From positions 114,647,579 to 114,711,578 of the forward strand of contig NC_133897.1 in NCBI RefSeq assembly GCF_964199755.1: a stretch of DNA of 64,000 bases. Direction: 5' to 3'. The DNA comes from Larus michahellis. Lineage: Eukaryota; Chordata; Aves; Charadriiformes; Laridae. Both the position numbers and the translations under genes were made by a program. Numbering within the stretch: the stretch's first letter is position 1; every line of letters begins with the position of its first letter. Positions 26,429-40,350 of this stretch are shown here, in pieces. The notes below the pieces were generated by a model. It worked only from the letters and a program-made list of their open reading frames with translations, had not been told where the DNA came from and made no database searches.

Positions 26429-27040
26429 AACTAGAGGGATCCGTAGTGTGTCAGTGCTAGGTGTGATGGGGTATGGTGTGTGTGCAAGTCAGGCTGTGGA
26501 CCAGCAGCTGGAGTGGAGCTGTGGGCTTCAGGCGCTCACATGCCCAGGTGACAGCAACAGGGGAGACCTGGGATCCAAGGGGACAGTTACTGGATAGACT
26601 TGAGTGTCTAAGTCCAGCTACTGAAGGAATCCACATTGCATATATATCTGTATATGAATATATATTTTCTACTTAAGGTCTTTCATCCTGATCAGCTAGA
26701 GCAGGGAACGGGAGGAGACTGTTGGTGGTGATGGCATTTGTGTGTTTTTGTCTTTGCTAATCTATATGGCTGGCCATATGTATATGCATGTATACATTGT
26801 ATTACATGTGTGTGGCTATGTATGTCCCTGTTGGAAATACATGCTTAGCTTTCCTACTGACTGGAGATGGGAACATGGAGCTGCAGTAACTGCTTCTGCT
26901 GGGCTACAGGCCTTGGCACACCCCAGCAAAACTCTGTAGAAGAGCAGCTATAAGTCTGGAGCTCTGGGCTTTTGTTTTCTCCGACACAGTTTAGCTGTTG
27001 AGGCCTTAGTGTAATGGACTTTGTTCTCTACAACAAGTAC
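26429..27040. repeat. Right flank of the same composite repeat, with TA/TG-rich tract
   Basis: This continues the TG-rich repeat on the far side of the CR1. It contains an internal phrase TGAGTGTCTAAGTCCAGCTA (26,601-26,620) that resembles the left flank's last bases (TGAGTGTC) plus this flank's first ones. It then passes into TATATCTGTATATG-type and TATGTATATGCATG-type stretches (26,640-26,830). No coding potential was recognised. Family unknown and right boundary uncertain. Confidence 0.45.
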
Positions 27041-28526
27041 TCTACAAAAGTCAATTTTAGATGACCTGTCTACCAAGTCACCTCAAACAGAGGCCACTGT
27101 TGCATATCCCCAGGAATGCTGACTTTGTGGGTACCATTGCGTTAAAATGATTAGGTTCCCTAAATTTGTATTAAGCAACAGAAATATATTTTGAGATCTT
27201 TATCAAATAGAAATGGTGCTCGATCATATTCAAAGAAATTGGTAGAGTAGAAAGGGTAATGCAAAAAGGTAATAGATCTCAACTAGGTGCAAATTTTCAT
27301 GACTGAGGTCTGACTTTTGAGGATGTGGGAGAGGAAGAAAGAACCATGAGAAATTTCAGTTTTTCTGTTGGTCTGCAAAGAATATCTTAGACATTTTGTG
27401 GGGGAAGCATTGTGCTTGGCCTCGATTAGAAAGTCCTAAATTTAAAACCTGCTTTGTTTTTTTCCTCACTTATTTTAAAAGGAAGTCAGTACTAACAAGC
27501 CATGAACTATTTCTTCTTTTCTCAGAGTACAAGGGTATGTGACAGAAAAATCCCATGAAAGCATTCTAAGTAGGCTGAAGATTAAGATAAAAAACCATTT
27601 GTCTGTCATAAATATTTTCTTCATTCCCTGAGGCCTTAGAAAATGCATTTCGAGAAATTCAGGACCATCAGCGTGTGTTGATCAGCTGTTGGTATTTACA
27701 GCAGTTTCACACAGGATCTTCAGGTGGGGTTTGCCTTCTCCTACATGTATTTTCTTCTGTCCTCCAGGCATCCTTTCCTGACCAAACAGCAGAAAGTGTT
27801 TGGAGAAGTTTTGCAAGATGAGGTCAGTTAGGTCAGCCCCGCAGAAACTGTAATTTGTTAGTTGGCATAAACTTTAGGTGCACATCAATCAAACTGCCCA
27901 TTTATGTATGGTTTTGGGTACTTCAGTGATACTCAGAGGCTGTGTAAAGTGCCTCTGGACACTAGGATGTGGGTACAGCATACTGGCTTTGAGGTTTTGA
28001 GGCGAGTGCTTGATCTGGTTGTGAGTCAAAGCAAAAAAAGTTAGATGTATCTGTTTTTCTTATTTTGTAGTCAGTTCGGCTATTTTAAGGACTTTAATGA
28101 TTTTTTTCAATTGTTAGAATCTGTGTTTTTTAGAGGGGGAAAAAAAACTGCTTTTGCCCTGAGATGTAATTATTTAATACACATTTTTGTGAACTAAAAG
28201 CTGTATACATCACAATTTTGCATGAAAACTATTTTGTAGTTACAGTAGATAGAAATAACACAGACACGTAAGACTATAAAAATACTGTCAAAGTCTAAGC
28301 CTTTGATATCCTTCTTACAAAGATACATAAATGCACATAATTTAGACTTCTCCTCCTGATGTGAATCAGCAGTTTTGATTCCTGAGAAGTTTCCCTTGTG
28401 TTCCTGGCAGAGCAAAACAGACTTCTAGTATGCTCTGGTTTTACCTGAGAAGCTGATATTTTTTTAAAAAAGTCTCCCTGGAAAATCACTGCTGCTCTAA
28501 TGGCCATGAGAGCTCAGAGGGCTGTA

Positions 28527-28578
28527 GGAGGGGACGGGGACGGGGACGGGGGGTGGGGGGGGGTACGGGGGGGTGGGT
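28527..28578 (+). repeat. G-rich tract with GGGGAC repeats
   Basis: GGGGAC is repeated three times, followed by uninterrupted runs of G (up to nine) separated by single T or TAC. At least four G-runs of three or more lie within 50 bp, which satisfies the usual G-quadruplex pattern on the + strand. It lies in LAMA1 intron 1 on the coding strand, so the RNA could fold as well. Confidence 0.75.
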
Positions 28579-31500
28579 TGCACGACAAGCAGCCTCACAC
28601 GCCTCCCTTTCCACAAGTGGCCCAACCTTGCAGGCTGTGTAAAGCAGCACCTCATGTGGGTTGATGGACTGAGTTGGTTTGTCTTGTCTTTTCTGGGCTT
28701 TTCCTACCAGCCAACGCCGTGAAGATCCCACTTCTGCTTTGTGCGGACAGTAGATTTGAGCCTGTTGCAATTCCTTCTGTTTTAGCAGCTTTAACTTATT
28801 AAAGCTTTTGGTTATTTTTTTAAAACTGACATTTAATACAGTAACAGCTCCATCAGAGATATTCCCTAACCTATTCTTTCAGATTAAAGTTTCAGATTTG
28901 AAAGTTGTTTTGCAAGCACAATGTAATTCCTTTCCGAGAGCTCATTTATTGTGCGGTGAGATCCAGCCCCCCTCTTGATTCCCGCATGAGAATAAGGGTT
29001 AAAAAGCTGTTTAAGAAACGGTCGTCTTGAAGTGGAAACTCTATTTTCCTCTTGTCCCTGCCTGCATTTTTACTGCTGCTTTTTGCTTCAAAATGACCTT
29101 GAAGATAGGCCTGTGTCCACTGCCTCCTTTATCATATTTATGTAAGCTTTTATTTACTGAAAGGCTGAGGGGACAGTGCAGAATCTGTATAGGTAATTCA
29201 ATACAACTTCTATAGTCTTGATTTGATTATTGGATTTTTTTTTTCTTGTGAAACTGATTAAGCAAGGGGTTCTAAATAGCAAAATCAGTGGCATAAGTCA
29301 TGCTGACTATAATAAACCTTGGATTTCAACCATTGAATTGGAGCTAGCACTGATGCTTGCTTAGATTAGTATCGATAGGGTTTTTTTCAGCTTTCTGAAA
29401 GCACAACTGGCATTTTGCCTTCTGTCGCAAAACTCATCTGATCAAAGAAGTGTTTGTGTAGGAGGGAGAGGGGGAAAAAAAACCCAACCAAACAACCAGT
29501 AGCGACTAGCATTTCCAGGGAGGACTGGAGCAGGGGTCTGAGCTGTCCCTCGTTTTTTTACATGGGGGCTGGCAGAATGAGCTTTGCAGCCATGGCAGAA
29601 GGTGGTGGGCGAGCTGGGGAGACTGGCTGCACCGTGATACTTCTCCACCACCCCCTGCCCAGGCAGAGCTGCTGCCAGGCTGGATGGAGCCTGGCCAGTC
29701 TTCACCACGTTCTCAGGGTTATTCCAGATCCATCCAGGAGTACCTACAGTGAGCGGTGAATCAACGAGGCTCCAGCACCAGCAGCAGACCTGTGCTTGAC
29801 AAACCAATTAATCAAATTACGCCTTCCCTATTTGTGGCTGTTGCTTTCCTAAGGGAGGAAACCAGCTCCTGAAGGCGTTTCACTACTATAAAACTGGAAG
29901 AGAGTCCATTGGCTTTTCTTGTCTAGGTTTCCCTTACAAATGTTTCTCATTCAAATGCATGAATAGCGAATGTGTGTTTTGTTGTCCTCCATGCCACGCC
30001 ATCCACATATTTTACTTGCCTTTACTGTGCTGCCTTTTGTGCGTATCTTGCTCTGTTGGAAGGGGGGAGGGCAAAAAAAGGCTTCTAACTGTGTGCAAAT
30101 GCCTCTGATGACTCATTTGTTTCTACTTTATTGGCTGAGAAGGGCTAGATAACAGAAGTTTGAAGTGAAGGTTCTTTGAATTGTCAAGATCCGTGAAAAC
30201 CCTGGTTTAAATTAGGGTTGTGAAATATATGCTGTTGAAATTTCTAGGATTCCTTTTATTTGCTTTAGCCTGTAGAGTCTCTAAAATGTATACTCAATGA
30301 CTCCTACCAGAAAACACCCTTTAAAATATGCTAAATATATCAACATTTTGATAGGACAATGAAGGATCAAATGAACTCCACCGAATTTGGGAGAATTGCT
30401 GTGAATTTACGTTTACAAAAAATTCATTTATTACTTCAGTAGTTGCTAACTAGTGCATTGTTTCAGTCAGGCTCTTTCTTAATTGCACAAGTAGTCCAAT
30501 TTGCTTTTATGGGGTAATACATCTCACTTCCAGGATTAAGTAACACATTTTTACAAATAGAAAGCAAATCTGTCATGTATCTAGAACTCCATGATTTGTG
30601 AATAAAACCCCCTTTTAAGCGTTTTTGGATATTAACATCAAATCTCACTAAAAAATGGTCAGCATTTTAGAAACCATGCATTTTTTTTTTGGTAATTCAA
30701 AAATGTGAGCTTGCTACCGAAATGGACATTTAGAAGTAAAGATGGATTTTAAGCTAAAACTTACAGGAATCAAGTCCTTCCAAGCCCTATTGCAATTTAT
30801 CTTTCTTGAAGTAGGTTTACAGTGGGTCTGCCAGCATCCTCCAGAACAAGTTTATCATTGCTAAATGCATGCAGGAAGTACAAATACTGGAGTCAAATGG
30901 ATGAGCACTCTTTACTTGGTGGTCACACAAGGGACAGCTTAGTTCCTTGCATATTTGATAATATTGTCACGGGGACATTTCTAACAGGAGAAATGATTCT
31001 TCAAAGTACAGGGCAGGTTTCCTGTGAGGTGGAGGCTACTCTTTGCCAGCAATGAGAGAGGACTATACGTGGCCAGGCAGGGAACTTCAAACTGAATTGG
31101 GTGATGAATAAAGGGGAATAGATCTTTCCATAGTGATGAGTGATAGTATATCATCTGAAGGCAGCAATGAAGCAGAAGGTACAAACTAGGTTTGCTGGTG
31201 GATGGCTGTATTCAGTGTCTATCTTGGCATGGATCAGAGACTGCCACACTGATGTTTAGCTGCAGCAATACGTAAAGTCGCTCAGAAACTTTTTATTGTG
31301 TGATACTTAGAAGTGGTTTAAGGATTTTCTATTGCTTGCTGCCTCAACTAATAGTGGTAATTGTCAAATCCAAGTTTGGATATCTCTGGTAGGCTGAAAA
31401 TCTAATGTAATGATAGGAAAAGAGGGTAAGAAGGGGCTTCTCAGTGGTGCAGTGGTAGGAAAAGGTCAGGATGTTTGCTCCAAAGAAGAAAAACCCTTCT

Positions 31501-34123
31501 GTATACCACATAGTATTGACTAATAATAACAGTCTCTCTAAAAATTGAGGAGCCCTTATCATCTTTTCTGTTCTTAAGGATGAGAAATACATGCTACCCA
31601 CTGCAGCATTACCTATACGATCGCTGCATTTCCCACAGTAATCAGCAAAAAATACTTGGGGTGTTTCAGGATAGGATCCAAAATCTGCCTTGCAATTTTT
31701 TAGTGTCACTGTAGCATTGCTGAATTTTAAATTAAATGACTTGAACGCTCAGTCCTGGTTCAAGCTGTTAGAATTTTCTTTTAAAATTGCCCTTTGGGCT
31801 GAAATGCATCATTCTTGTTTTCAGGCCAAAGGCAAAATACTTTCAGGACACTTGATTAAAATTCCATGCAGCTGGCTGAGTTATTGAGCATTGACGGCAA
31901 TGTGGAAGAAGACTTTTTTAGAAGTTTGCAATGTTGGTTGTTTCCACCCCCCTCTTTAGTTTTGTGTCCTTAAAATTACATTTTTTCAGGAATTTATCCT
32001 GTGTGACACACATGCCTTTGATTTTTGTGAAAACATTTACTTAAAAAAAATAAAATGAGGGTTTGAAAGTGGTGAGGGTTTGAAACAGAAAATGTGCAAC
32101 AGCTGACTTGCTATTAACATTTTAAAAATAAAGTTGCAAGATGTGCCCTGTACGTTTGTTAGCCTGTGTGCTTGCAGACCCGCAGATGTGAGTAGACAAA
32201 ACATGGTGATTTGCAATTTTACTTTGTTGCCGGGAGTAAAATGCCTAGGAAAAAAAATAGCAGGATATGTTTTATTTTTTGCAAAGAGCAGAAAGCCACC
32301 TCTGTAGCACGTTGAGCGGTTGATTATAACTGAAAAAAAACCAACAAAACACCGCAACAACCTCCAGAGGTTATTTTCCAATTAACCATTTAAATCAGAG
32401 ATTGCAAAATCTTGTCAGTAGAGATAAGGGAATGCTCCAGTTTTGCATGTCTTCAGTGTTACACAGTTGCGAATCCTTTCAGCTCCATTCAAGCTGGAGG
32501 AAATGTGCTCCATTCTGCCCAGGAAGATCTGGCAGTGATACAGGGCTGTATGTGCCCTGATAATGCCTTTGTGCCTGCTAGGATGAAAACATTTTTCTTC
32601 TATGTCTGGGAAAAAACCTCATGGCTTTGTGTAACAGGAGAGCTGGTGGTTCTGGGGTGACAAAACCTCTTCAACTTGAAATAGCTTTTGTTCATTAATG
32701 GAAAAATTCCGCTTAAATAGAAATTTAACTTCATCTAAGGCAGCTGGAATTTGAAATATTAAGATAGTGCATTCATATTTGGAAAGGGAAAAAATACCAT
32801 GTGTAAAGTTTGGTTTTATATATGGCTGGTGAATAACAAGCTTAAATGAAGTGAAAAATCCATTTCAGAGTTCCTTGTAGTGCTGTAAGACTTGGTTTAT
32901 GATCACAAGGAGATGCCAGCTGCCTCAAGGGGTCATTCTTTGTGTTTACATGGGAAAAGAAGTAGTAACATTTTGTTTGGTTTTGCGACTGAGTCACAGT
33001 ACAGAAATGACTGGGACCACTAAAGCTTTAAAATTCTTTTCAAGCTCAGGTCTCTTAGACACTTTGCAAGTGATAAATGCAAATTTAGAATCAGGTTAGA
33101 GCGAATAAATACTTGGGTCACAACTTCCTATTTATTATAATAAATGATGCAGTGTGAAGCTTAATGCTGCACATTTATGCATGCAGATTTAATTAGGATT
33201 AAACCCAGACAGGATTTTCATTTACAAGGAAGACTGTTGCCTCAGGTTGAAAACTGGTGATAGGAAAGAAGCACAGGGTGAGCTGTTATCTATTGAGGCA
33301 GTCACAGTAAAAGGTGGTGGGGGTTAAGGCTGCTTTAGATTTAACATCAGTAGGAACAAAAATGTTCTGCCTTGTTAATATTGGGACACATCATAAGTGA
33401 CAAATGACTGAAGTCCCTAGTCTTTGACGTGGCAATCACACTGCCAGTACTATTGTCATATTGATCTAAGCTAATATTGTGTCTTAGGCTGCATATAAGC
33501 AAAACTGACAAGACACTGAAGTATTTAATAGCTGTGGCTTGTATTTACATCAGGTTTCAGTGAAAATTGTTCCTAAGATTAAGGTGACTTCAGGAAAAAA
33601 ACCTAGTGTAATGATAAAAGAAAGAACAACCCCCAAACCAACAAACACTGTGATGTAGACTCCTCAACATGTGGAAAAAGCTTTGGGTGAACAAGAAAGA
33701 ACTAATTTCATGGTCTGGCAGGTTTGTTGTTCCTTGGCAGCCTGCCCATCTGTCAACTTTTGGCGCTTTTGCTTTGGTGTAAATGCTGTGGCAATTTCTA
33801 GGCAAGTTCTTGAACAGGCCAACACCATACAAAAAAAAAAATCAATACTTGCAAGACATGACTCGACAGAAGAAATATTGATTATACTTTGAAAATGCAT
33901 GATATATAAAGAGTACTCATCGAAGATACTCACCTTTTATATCCAGTTGTACTGTCTGATGCTAAAAACTAGCATGAAAGCTAGATTTCCTCTTTTTCCT
34001 ACGGTCCCTTAATTTGTTCTGATTGAAAGAAATCAGCAAGTTACTGCCAGTATCAAAGGTATTAGAAATTGCTGTGATAAAACTTTCTGATGCCTTTTTT
34101 TATCCCCAAGAACTTGAACTTAA

Positions 34124-34143
34124 TTTTTTTTTTTTTTTTTTTT
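34124..34143 (+). repeat. Poly-T tract (20 T)
   Basis: An uninterrupted run of T in LAMA1 intron 1. It could be the reverse-strand A-tail of a retroposed sequence, but nothing recognisable adjoins it. Confidence 0.8.
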
Positions 34144-35959
34144 GTTGCCTCAGATCCCTGAAATTTGTGAAGGACAAGGACCAAGCCAAAAATATTAGAA
34201 ACTATATTCAGGGCTGTGATGTAAGCTATTAAACCTGTTGTATTTAGCAATGTTTTCTGTTCTTTCAAAACATTCAGCTGAAGGCTGTCAAGGCTGATGT
34301 GCGCTCCTTTGGGAAACAAGGTAGCTCATTTGTAGGAACTCTGGATGGGACTGAAAATCAATTGCTCAAACTCCTTCGGCGTTAAGAATTTGCACGCTGA
34401 CCCATGTCTTCGCATCCTTATCCTCTCTGCTTCCAATCTTGAGTACATGTGTTGTGATATTGTCTCTGTATGGTCTACACGTATGTGTGCAAGCTCCGAG
34501 CATGAGAGGGACTTAGAAGGTGGGACATTGTAAAGTTTGCATTAACTAACTTGTTAACAATTAGCTTCATAAACTGAAGGATATTGTTTTAGTGTTAGTC
34601 TAAACTAGTATCAAACCCATCTGTGGCGTTAAAAACCTCAATGCTTTGTGTAAGAAGACATTAGTTGCTGTGTAACTAACAGAGGCGACAAGCTTCAGTT
34701 TCTTGTGCAGATATATTAGTATTGTTTGGCCTTCCTTTTTTTCTAAACATTAGATCTGGAAGTCTGGGTTTTCTTTGTTATGGAAATTTTTCAGTGAGTT
34801 TGATAATTCCCCAGTTCTAACACTCTGTCCTTCCGATAGTGCATACCAGGAAATTTAGCATCTTACAATGAAGACTTAATTGGTATGTAATGATTTCTTC
34901 CTTCTTCCTTTACCTTAGTTTTCCATTGCCTTTTATATTTAGCATGCTGCTTATTACACTTTGAAATTTAAGATTTCATTAGGGTTCAGGTTTTCTGCCC
35001 TTTTTTTGGAAAAAAGCGTTTTGCCTCGTTCGAATTCTCTGCTATGTTCTGGCCATCAAACTGGCTGTTTGCTGGTGTTTGAGAATTCTGAGGAAGACGT
35101 GCAAGTTATGCCAGGCTTGCTCTTTAACCTTCACAAACGATATGGAGGAAACTGGTCGGGGAAGAATAGTACAGATGAAGCTCATTAAGTGAGCAGACTT
35201 TTGCCTTCTGTGTTTGTAGTCTGAATCTGACAGAATGCATCTTTATTAATTTGCAGTCCTATACTTCTTTCCGATACATTTCTGAGCACTGAATGTTAGT
35301 TAGCACATCATCTAGCCCCAGGCAGACCGCAGTAGGTAAATGCCTGTTGCGGCTGTACCCTGTCTCCATTAAGGCTCTCATTAATGGTGAATGCCCATAA
35401 GCAACAGCAGAAAACGTTTGGCAGAGAAGCCCTTTGACACTTGGGCAGAGGAAGGGCCAGGGTTTGGTCTTCTGTAGCTTATTTGTACAGCTTGTGAGGT
35501 TCCAGCAGAATGTTTTTTTTTGTCACATTAACCACTGTAATGGATTTTTTTGTTGTTGTTCTTCTGGTGCTTCAGTTGGGTTGCTTAAGCGTGATTGGCA
35601 AAAGCTTTACAGAATCAGAGCTATAAAATAATCAGGAGATTGTTCTGAAAGTAAGCGTTTATGAGCATTCAGCAACTGATTGCAAAGTATTCTGTTTTAC
35701 CGATAACCTGAGCTCATCCCAGGGCCTGGTGTGGATTATACTTCTCTTTCATGACTGACCAGGCTGCAGTATAACAGAAAAGCATCTTTTATTTACCTTA
35801 GCATGCAATGGAAACTGAACGGTAGTGCCTTGAAAAGAAAGCAAAACATTTTCTTGGAAGTGTTAACAAAACTGTCAAGAATTTAAGAAATTATTCTACT
35901 CCAGTTGGTGTTGATGAGGTCTGAGGAGCTGCACTGTTGGAGAGATGCAAACTGCCAAG

Positions 35960-36290
35960 AATTCAGAAGGATAAGAGATTTAGAAAATTGGCTGTGGAAA
36001 GATTGAAAGGGTTGTTTACTTAGTCTGGAGAAGAGAAAAGGGGTGTGATAACAGCCATTCAGGTAATCAAGGTCATGAAAGATCATGAATGCAGCAAGAG
36101 GACTAAAAATTTGTAACTTTAAAGTGGTAAAGCACCAGAGTAGATCTATCAGGGATGTTGAGGCGTATTCCTCATAGGAAGGAAGCTCTTGAGAATGGAG
36201 TAGACAAATTTAGTATGTTCTTATATTGAAAGGTGATTGAATTAAATAATCTTAATCTTCCCCAGCTAGTATTTCTGTGATTTGACATAG
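35960..36290 (+). mobile_element. Degenerate CR1/L3-like LINE remnant
   Basis: Weak but ordered resemblance to a CR1-like 3' region: TTACTTAGTCTGGAGAAGAGAAAAGG, TGATAACAGCCATTCAGG, later TAAAGTGGTAAAGCACC, and a terminal CTTCCCCAGCTAGTATTTCTGTGATT. No open frame remains. It lies in LAMA1 intron 1. The similarity is remembered rather than searched, so confidence is moderate. Confidence 0.5.
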
Positions 36291-39200
36291 TAGCTTTGCT
36301 CTGCAGAGTGAGAAGAAATAGAGAACAGGTTTTAGGACAAGATAGTGGTCTGTCATGGTGGTGAGGTTTCATTTTAATCTGAAATAGTTTAATCTAAACG
36401 TTGCAAATCAAAGTTTGCAGAGGTTCTGCTGATAAAACCATACCCCTTAGTTAGCTCCCGTAAGCTTTCTGTTGTGATAGCAGAAATTCTCCTCTCTGTA
36501 GGGCTACAGAAAAGCGAGTGATCAGTTTTTAAAAATTATTTCTAACTGGTGGATTGCTACCTAAGCCTGCTGTGTAAGTTGTAGTGAAGCTTTCAGCGTT
36601 TCAAATGGGTCAATGGTTGTTGCTAATGCATATTTTTAGGCAGCGTCTCCACAAAATGGATTATAAAGCAGGTTAGGTGTTATGCTACAGATTTCTTGCT
36701 CACTCTAAGGACAGGGAATTAGTGCCTTAATTCCTGCAGTTAGAAGTTAGGGACTTCAGCGCATTTACTTAGGAAATCAGCCTTGATTTTCATTGTGGTT
36801 ACAGGACAGGATTCTGATGAAAGTGCATAGAAAAGGTTAAGCCAAGGACATTGACTAGTGAAATAATATGAGGGTAAATCTATTAAGCAGGCAAGGAATC
36901 TGAATCCAAGCCCAATAGTTCCAGGGCTTTTATTTAGTAAACTGATTTAGTCCAAAACTTGAATAAGAACAACTAAAACAAATCTGTGCTATTGGAAACT
37001 GTCTAGGAATGTTATAAAGAATGTGACCTCAACTTCTGCAGTGTAATACTATCACATATTTTATACATTTTAATATTCTGTGACATTTTATTGCATTTTG
37101 TCCTTAGCCCTTTGTGTTGTCCTGAAGTGCATCAGACTCTTCTGAACAACTGTCACTGTGTCCTCTGTAAATATTTTCAGTAAATGAAGAATATATTGCT
37201 TGTGAGCAAACTTCAACATTGCCTGCTTGTTATGAACCACTGATTGCCTTACATTTTTAAAAATGCTAACTTGCAAATGAGATTAGACCCCCTGAAGTAT
37301 TTCTGTGTTCTGAGAAATGACACAATAAAAAGCTCATTGTTAGCTGCACACATCAGCTTTTTATGCTTTTTAAGTCACATCTACTTTGTTCAGTTGCGAA
37401 TTACTGCTTTATTACTCTCAGCACAAAAAAGCCAAAACACTTGGGGAAAAATCAAGCTGTTGCTTTGCTGAATGCCTCAGTAGAATTGCTCACTGAAGTC
37501 TAGTTGAGAGTCTTCATTGTCTACACTGATGAACAATCCAGAAAACATTATGTTACCTTCTGGACTCAGTTCTTGGCTTGCTTCAGATAATCTTTGTCTT
37601 CATTTCCCATCAGTGTTTTGTCTTCTGATTTCTGGGGGAAGGGGGGAAACAAAACAACCCAAAATTTAAAAATCACCTACTTAATTTAATCAGGTTTCTA
37701 GGGATACCAGAGAGAGATTAATGAATCTAGATTCAGAGGGAAGCTGTCTTAAATGTGGCCTTCCTATAAGAAGTATTGCCATCCTTGCTATGTAGATCAG
37801 GATACCAAAAGGTTATTATCATCTTTATTGTGCTTATTGAACATAGTTGTTGGCATAGTGAAGCCTATGTAAAGCAGAACTCTTATATGTATCCTTCTGT
37901 TTGTACAACTGTGTTTGTAAAAGAAATTAATTTAATCAGCTATGCTTCAGCTAGGAAGATTGTTACTCTGATAAGTGTCTACCTTTCTCCACGTGCCTTT
38001 AAAAAGTGAAGTACAGTTTCACCCTGCCTGACAGTCATGTTGTGAGAATCCATACAATAAAACATGGTCAAAACCACGGTCGATGCATAGATTTTGCCAA
38101 AACGCACAAATTCACTTTCTGTCCACCTGAAACAGAGCAGTTATGAGAGACTGTTAATTTCCTGAGTGAAAAAAATCATTAATTGGGAATGGAATTTGGG
38201 CTTCATTCAGATCTAGCTGTACAGAATGCAGCCAAGTGTCCTAAAGTGAGAATACTTTTTAAAGATAAGCAAGGGAATAAATATGTCTAAAGCCTTTGAT
38301 AAATGTCAGAGAAGAATCACACCTGCATCTGGTTTCCATGTTTCCATGAGTGATGCGTATCTGCTGTGGTCTCAGCACATAGAATAAGTGTTATGTCTTT
38401 AGAGTCCACTGAGGCTTCTGTACATGGGAAGGCTATCTGAGCTAGATGAAATGTTCAACAACTCTAGGGTGGGTCAGATCCACTGTACAAATACTATGGA
38501 GCTGATCCGCTCATGTGCAGCGGAACAGGTGTATCCAGAATGTATCGACAGCTGTGCATTGGTAACAGTTGAAGTTGTGAAATGTGCAGATGGTTGGAGT
38601 TTCCATAACCTTGGAAATGTCCCAACACCTTGAAATTCTTCTTGGAGAAAACTTCAGGGTTGCTTGGTAGTCTATACCTATAACAAAATCAGTTAGCTGA
38701 AAAAAAACCCTTATAAAATCACAAAGAATTAAATTGCATCTCCAGGGAAGATGATGGTACGTATCTCTACAACAAGGAGCTTGTGAGGACTTCTGTAGAC
38801 CGTGGTTTCAGGTAGAATAATTCCAGAAGAGGTGTAGGAGATACGATCAGGCATAACCTTCACAATAGAGAGAGCTGTCCTGGTTGCAGACATCTTTTGC
38901 TTATGCAAGGGTGTATCTCAGTCCATGATGACTTTGTGTGAATTGTCAGCACTTTGGATCTGCCTCAACAAGCTGCATGTTCCAGCTGTCCCCATTCATT
39001 CTGAAGGATTAGAGTCACTAGTCCTATGAAGCACATAAAATAGAAGTTAACTACCTCATCTGCCTAAAAGCTCTTTGCTTGTCTTCCTTTTCCCTGGCAT
39101 GCTGCATGCTGACCACCTCTTCAGCCATCATTCAAATACATTACAACTTGCTTCATTATGAACAAACCTTTCCCTGACTCTTGCCTAAATAGTAATGCTG

Positions 39201-39938
39201 TGTCCTTCACCACAAGGTCTGTCCGCTGAACTATGCATACAACAAATTCATCTAACCTTTGGATTCTTCTGTCTTGTCATTACTTTAAGAATCAAACTTG
39301 ATAAATTGTGCCGTATCTACCAAGGTTGCAGACCACCTTGTTAGGGATTTGATTCCCTCTGCTTTCGCTGAGCTTGGGGCATTTTGTCCTTATAGGAAAG
39401 CTCTGAAAGACATAATTCTGACAGTAATTCAGTTTTCCTGTGGTGAGTTTTAGTTGTGCATCTGGCTAAAACCAAGTCCTTACAAATGAGAACAATTTGC
39501 TTGAACATCTAACGCAAATATTGTACTCCACTGTGGTGCTGAGCTATGGTCAACCAATTGTCACTCTTCCTTAAGGTCAAATTAGCATCCATACACTATT
39601 CATTTTCTGGTATTGGGCAGTGTGTGAATCTCTGTTTGGGGCAAATGGGCAGCTGACTAGTTGTAAAAAAATCAAGTTAAAGAATTTACCTTACCAGGAA
39701 AAGAGCTGGCCATCGGTTTGAAGTAGATTAGTTTAATTTAGAAATTCTTCTAGCTTTTCTCAGGACCACCGTAGTCTCTTGCAAAATGCTGGACAGTAAT
39801 TTCCAGAGAGGGGCTTGATGGTGGAAAGATGAAATAGCAAGTACTTATGTACAAAGTTGGCTGCAAGGTGTTTTAACAAATGGAATATAGTCAACCAAGC
39901 GAGATTAGTGAGCTGAGAAGTCTTCTACTGAACTCCGT

Positions 39939-39958
39939 ACAGATCCATATGGATCTGT
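39939..39958. repeat. Perfect 20-bp palindrome
   Basis: ACAGATCCATATGGATCTGT equals its own reverse complement. A partial copy (ATCCATATGGAGATC) follows within 10 bp. It lies in LAMA1 intron 1. Confidence 0.85.
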
Positions 39959-40350
39959 TGCCATCCATATGGAGATCTTTCAAGGCTCATTCAGAGCTAA
40001 AATTGTATACTGTGATAACGGAGCCTGACAGCTCAGGAGTGAAACAGTGAGGATTTTCTGTGTGGCACTTGCCTTCCTTTCTAATGCAATAAGAATGATA
40101 AGTCCAATTCAATCAATCATTTGTGCTGGACTTTAGATAGCAAACTGTAAAAGTTACATCAATGTCTTTAAGAATGCAAATATCATTTACAGTTCAGTTT
40201 AATGAGATGTGGTATCTTCTGCCAGAGTTTTATGTCTGTTATGGCCACTTGGATTTTATAGCAGGATATGATGACAGTCACTTATTTATCTGTAAATGGC
40301 TCATTTAGGTGACTGATTGCATGGCTGCTTGTCTTTATCATAGCTACCTC

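Noticed and set aside
29442..29807. Overlapping open frames at 29.4-29.8 kb on both strands
   Set aside because: No recognisable protein motif, no splice context; non-coding intron 1 sequence.
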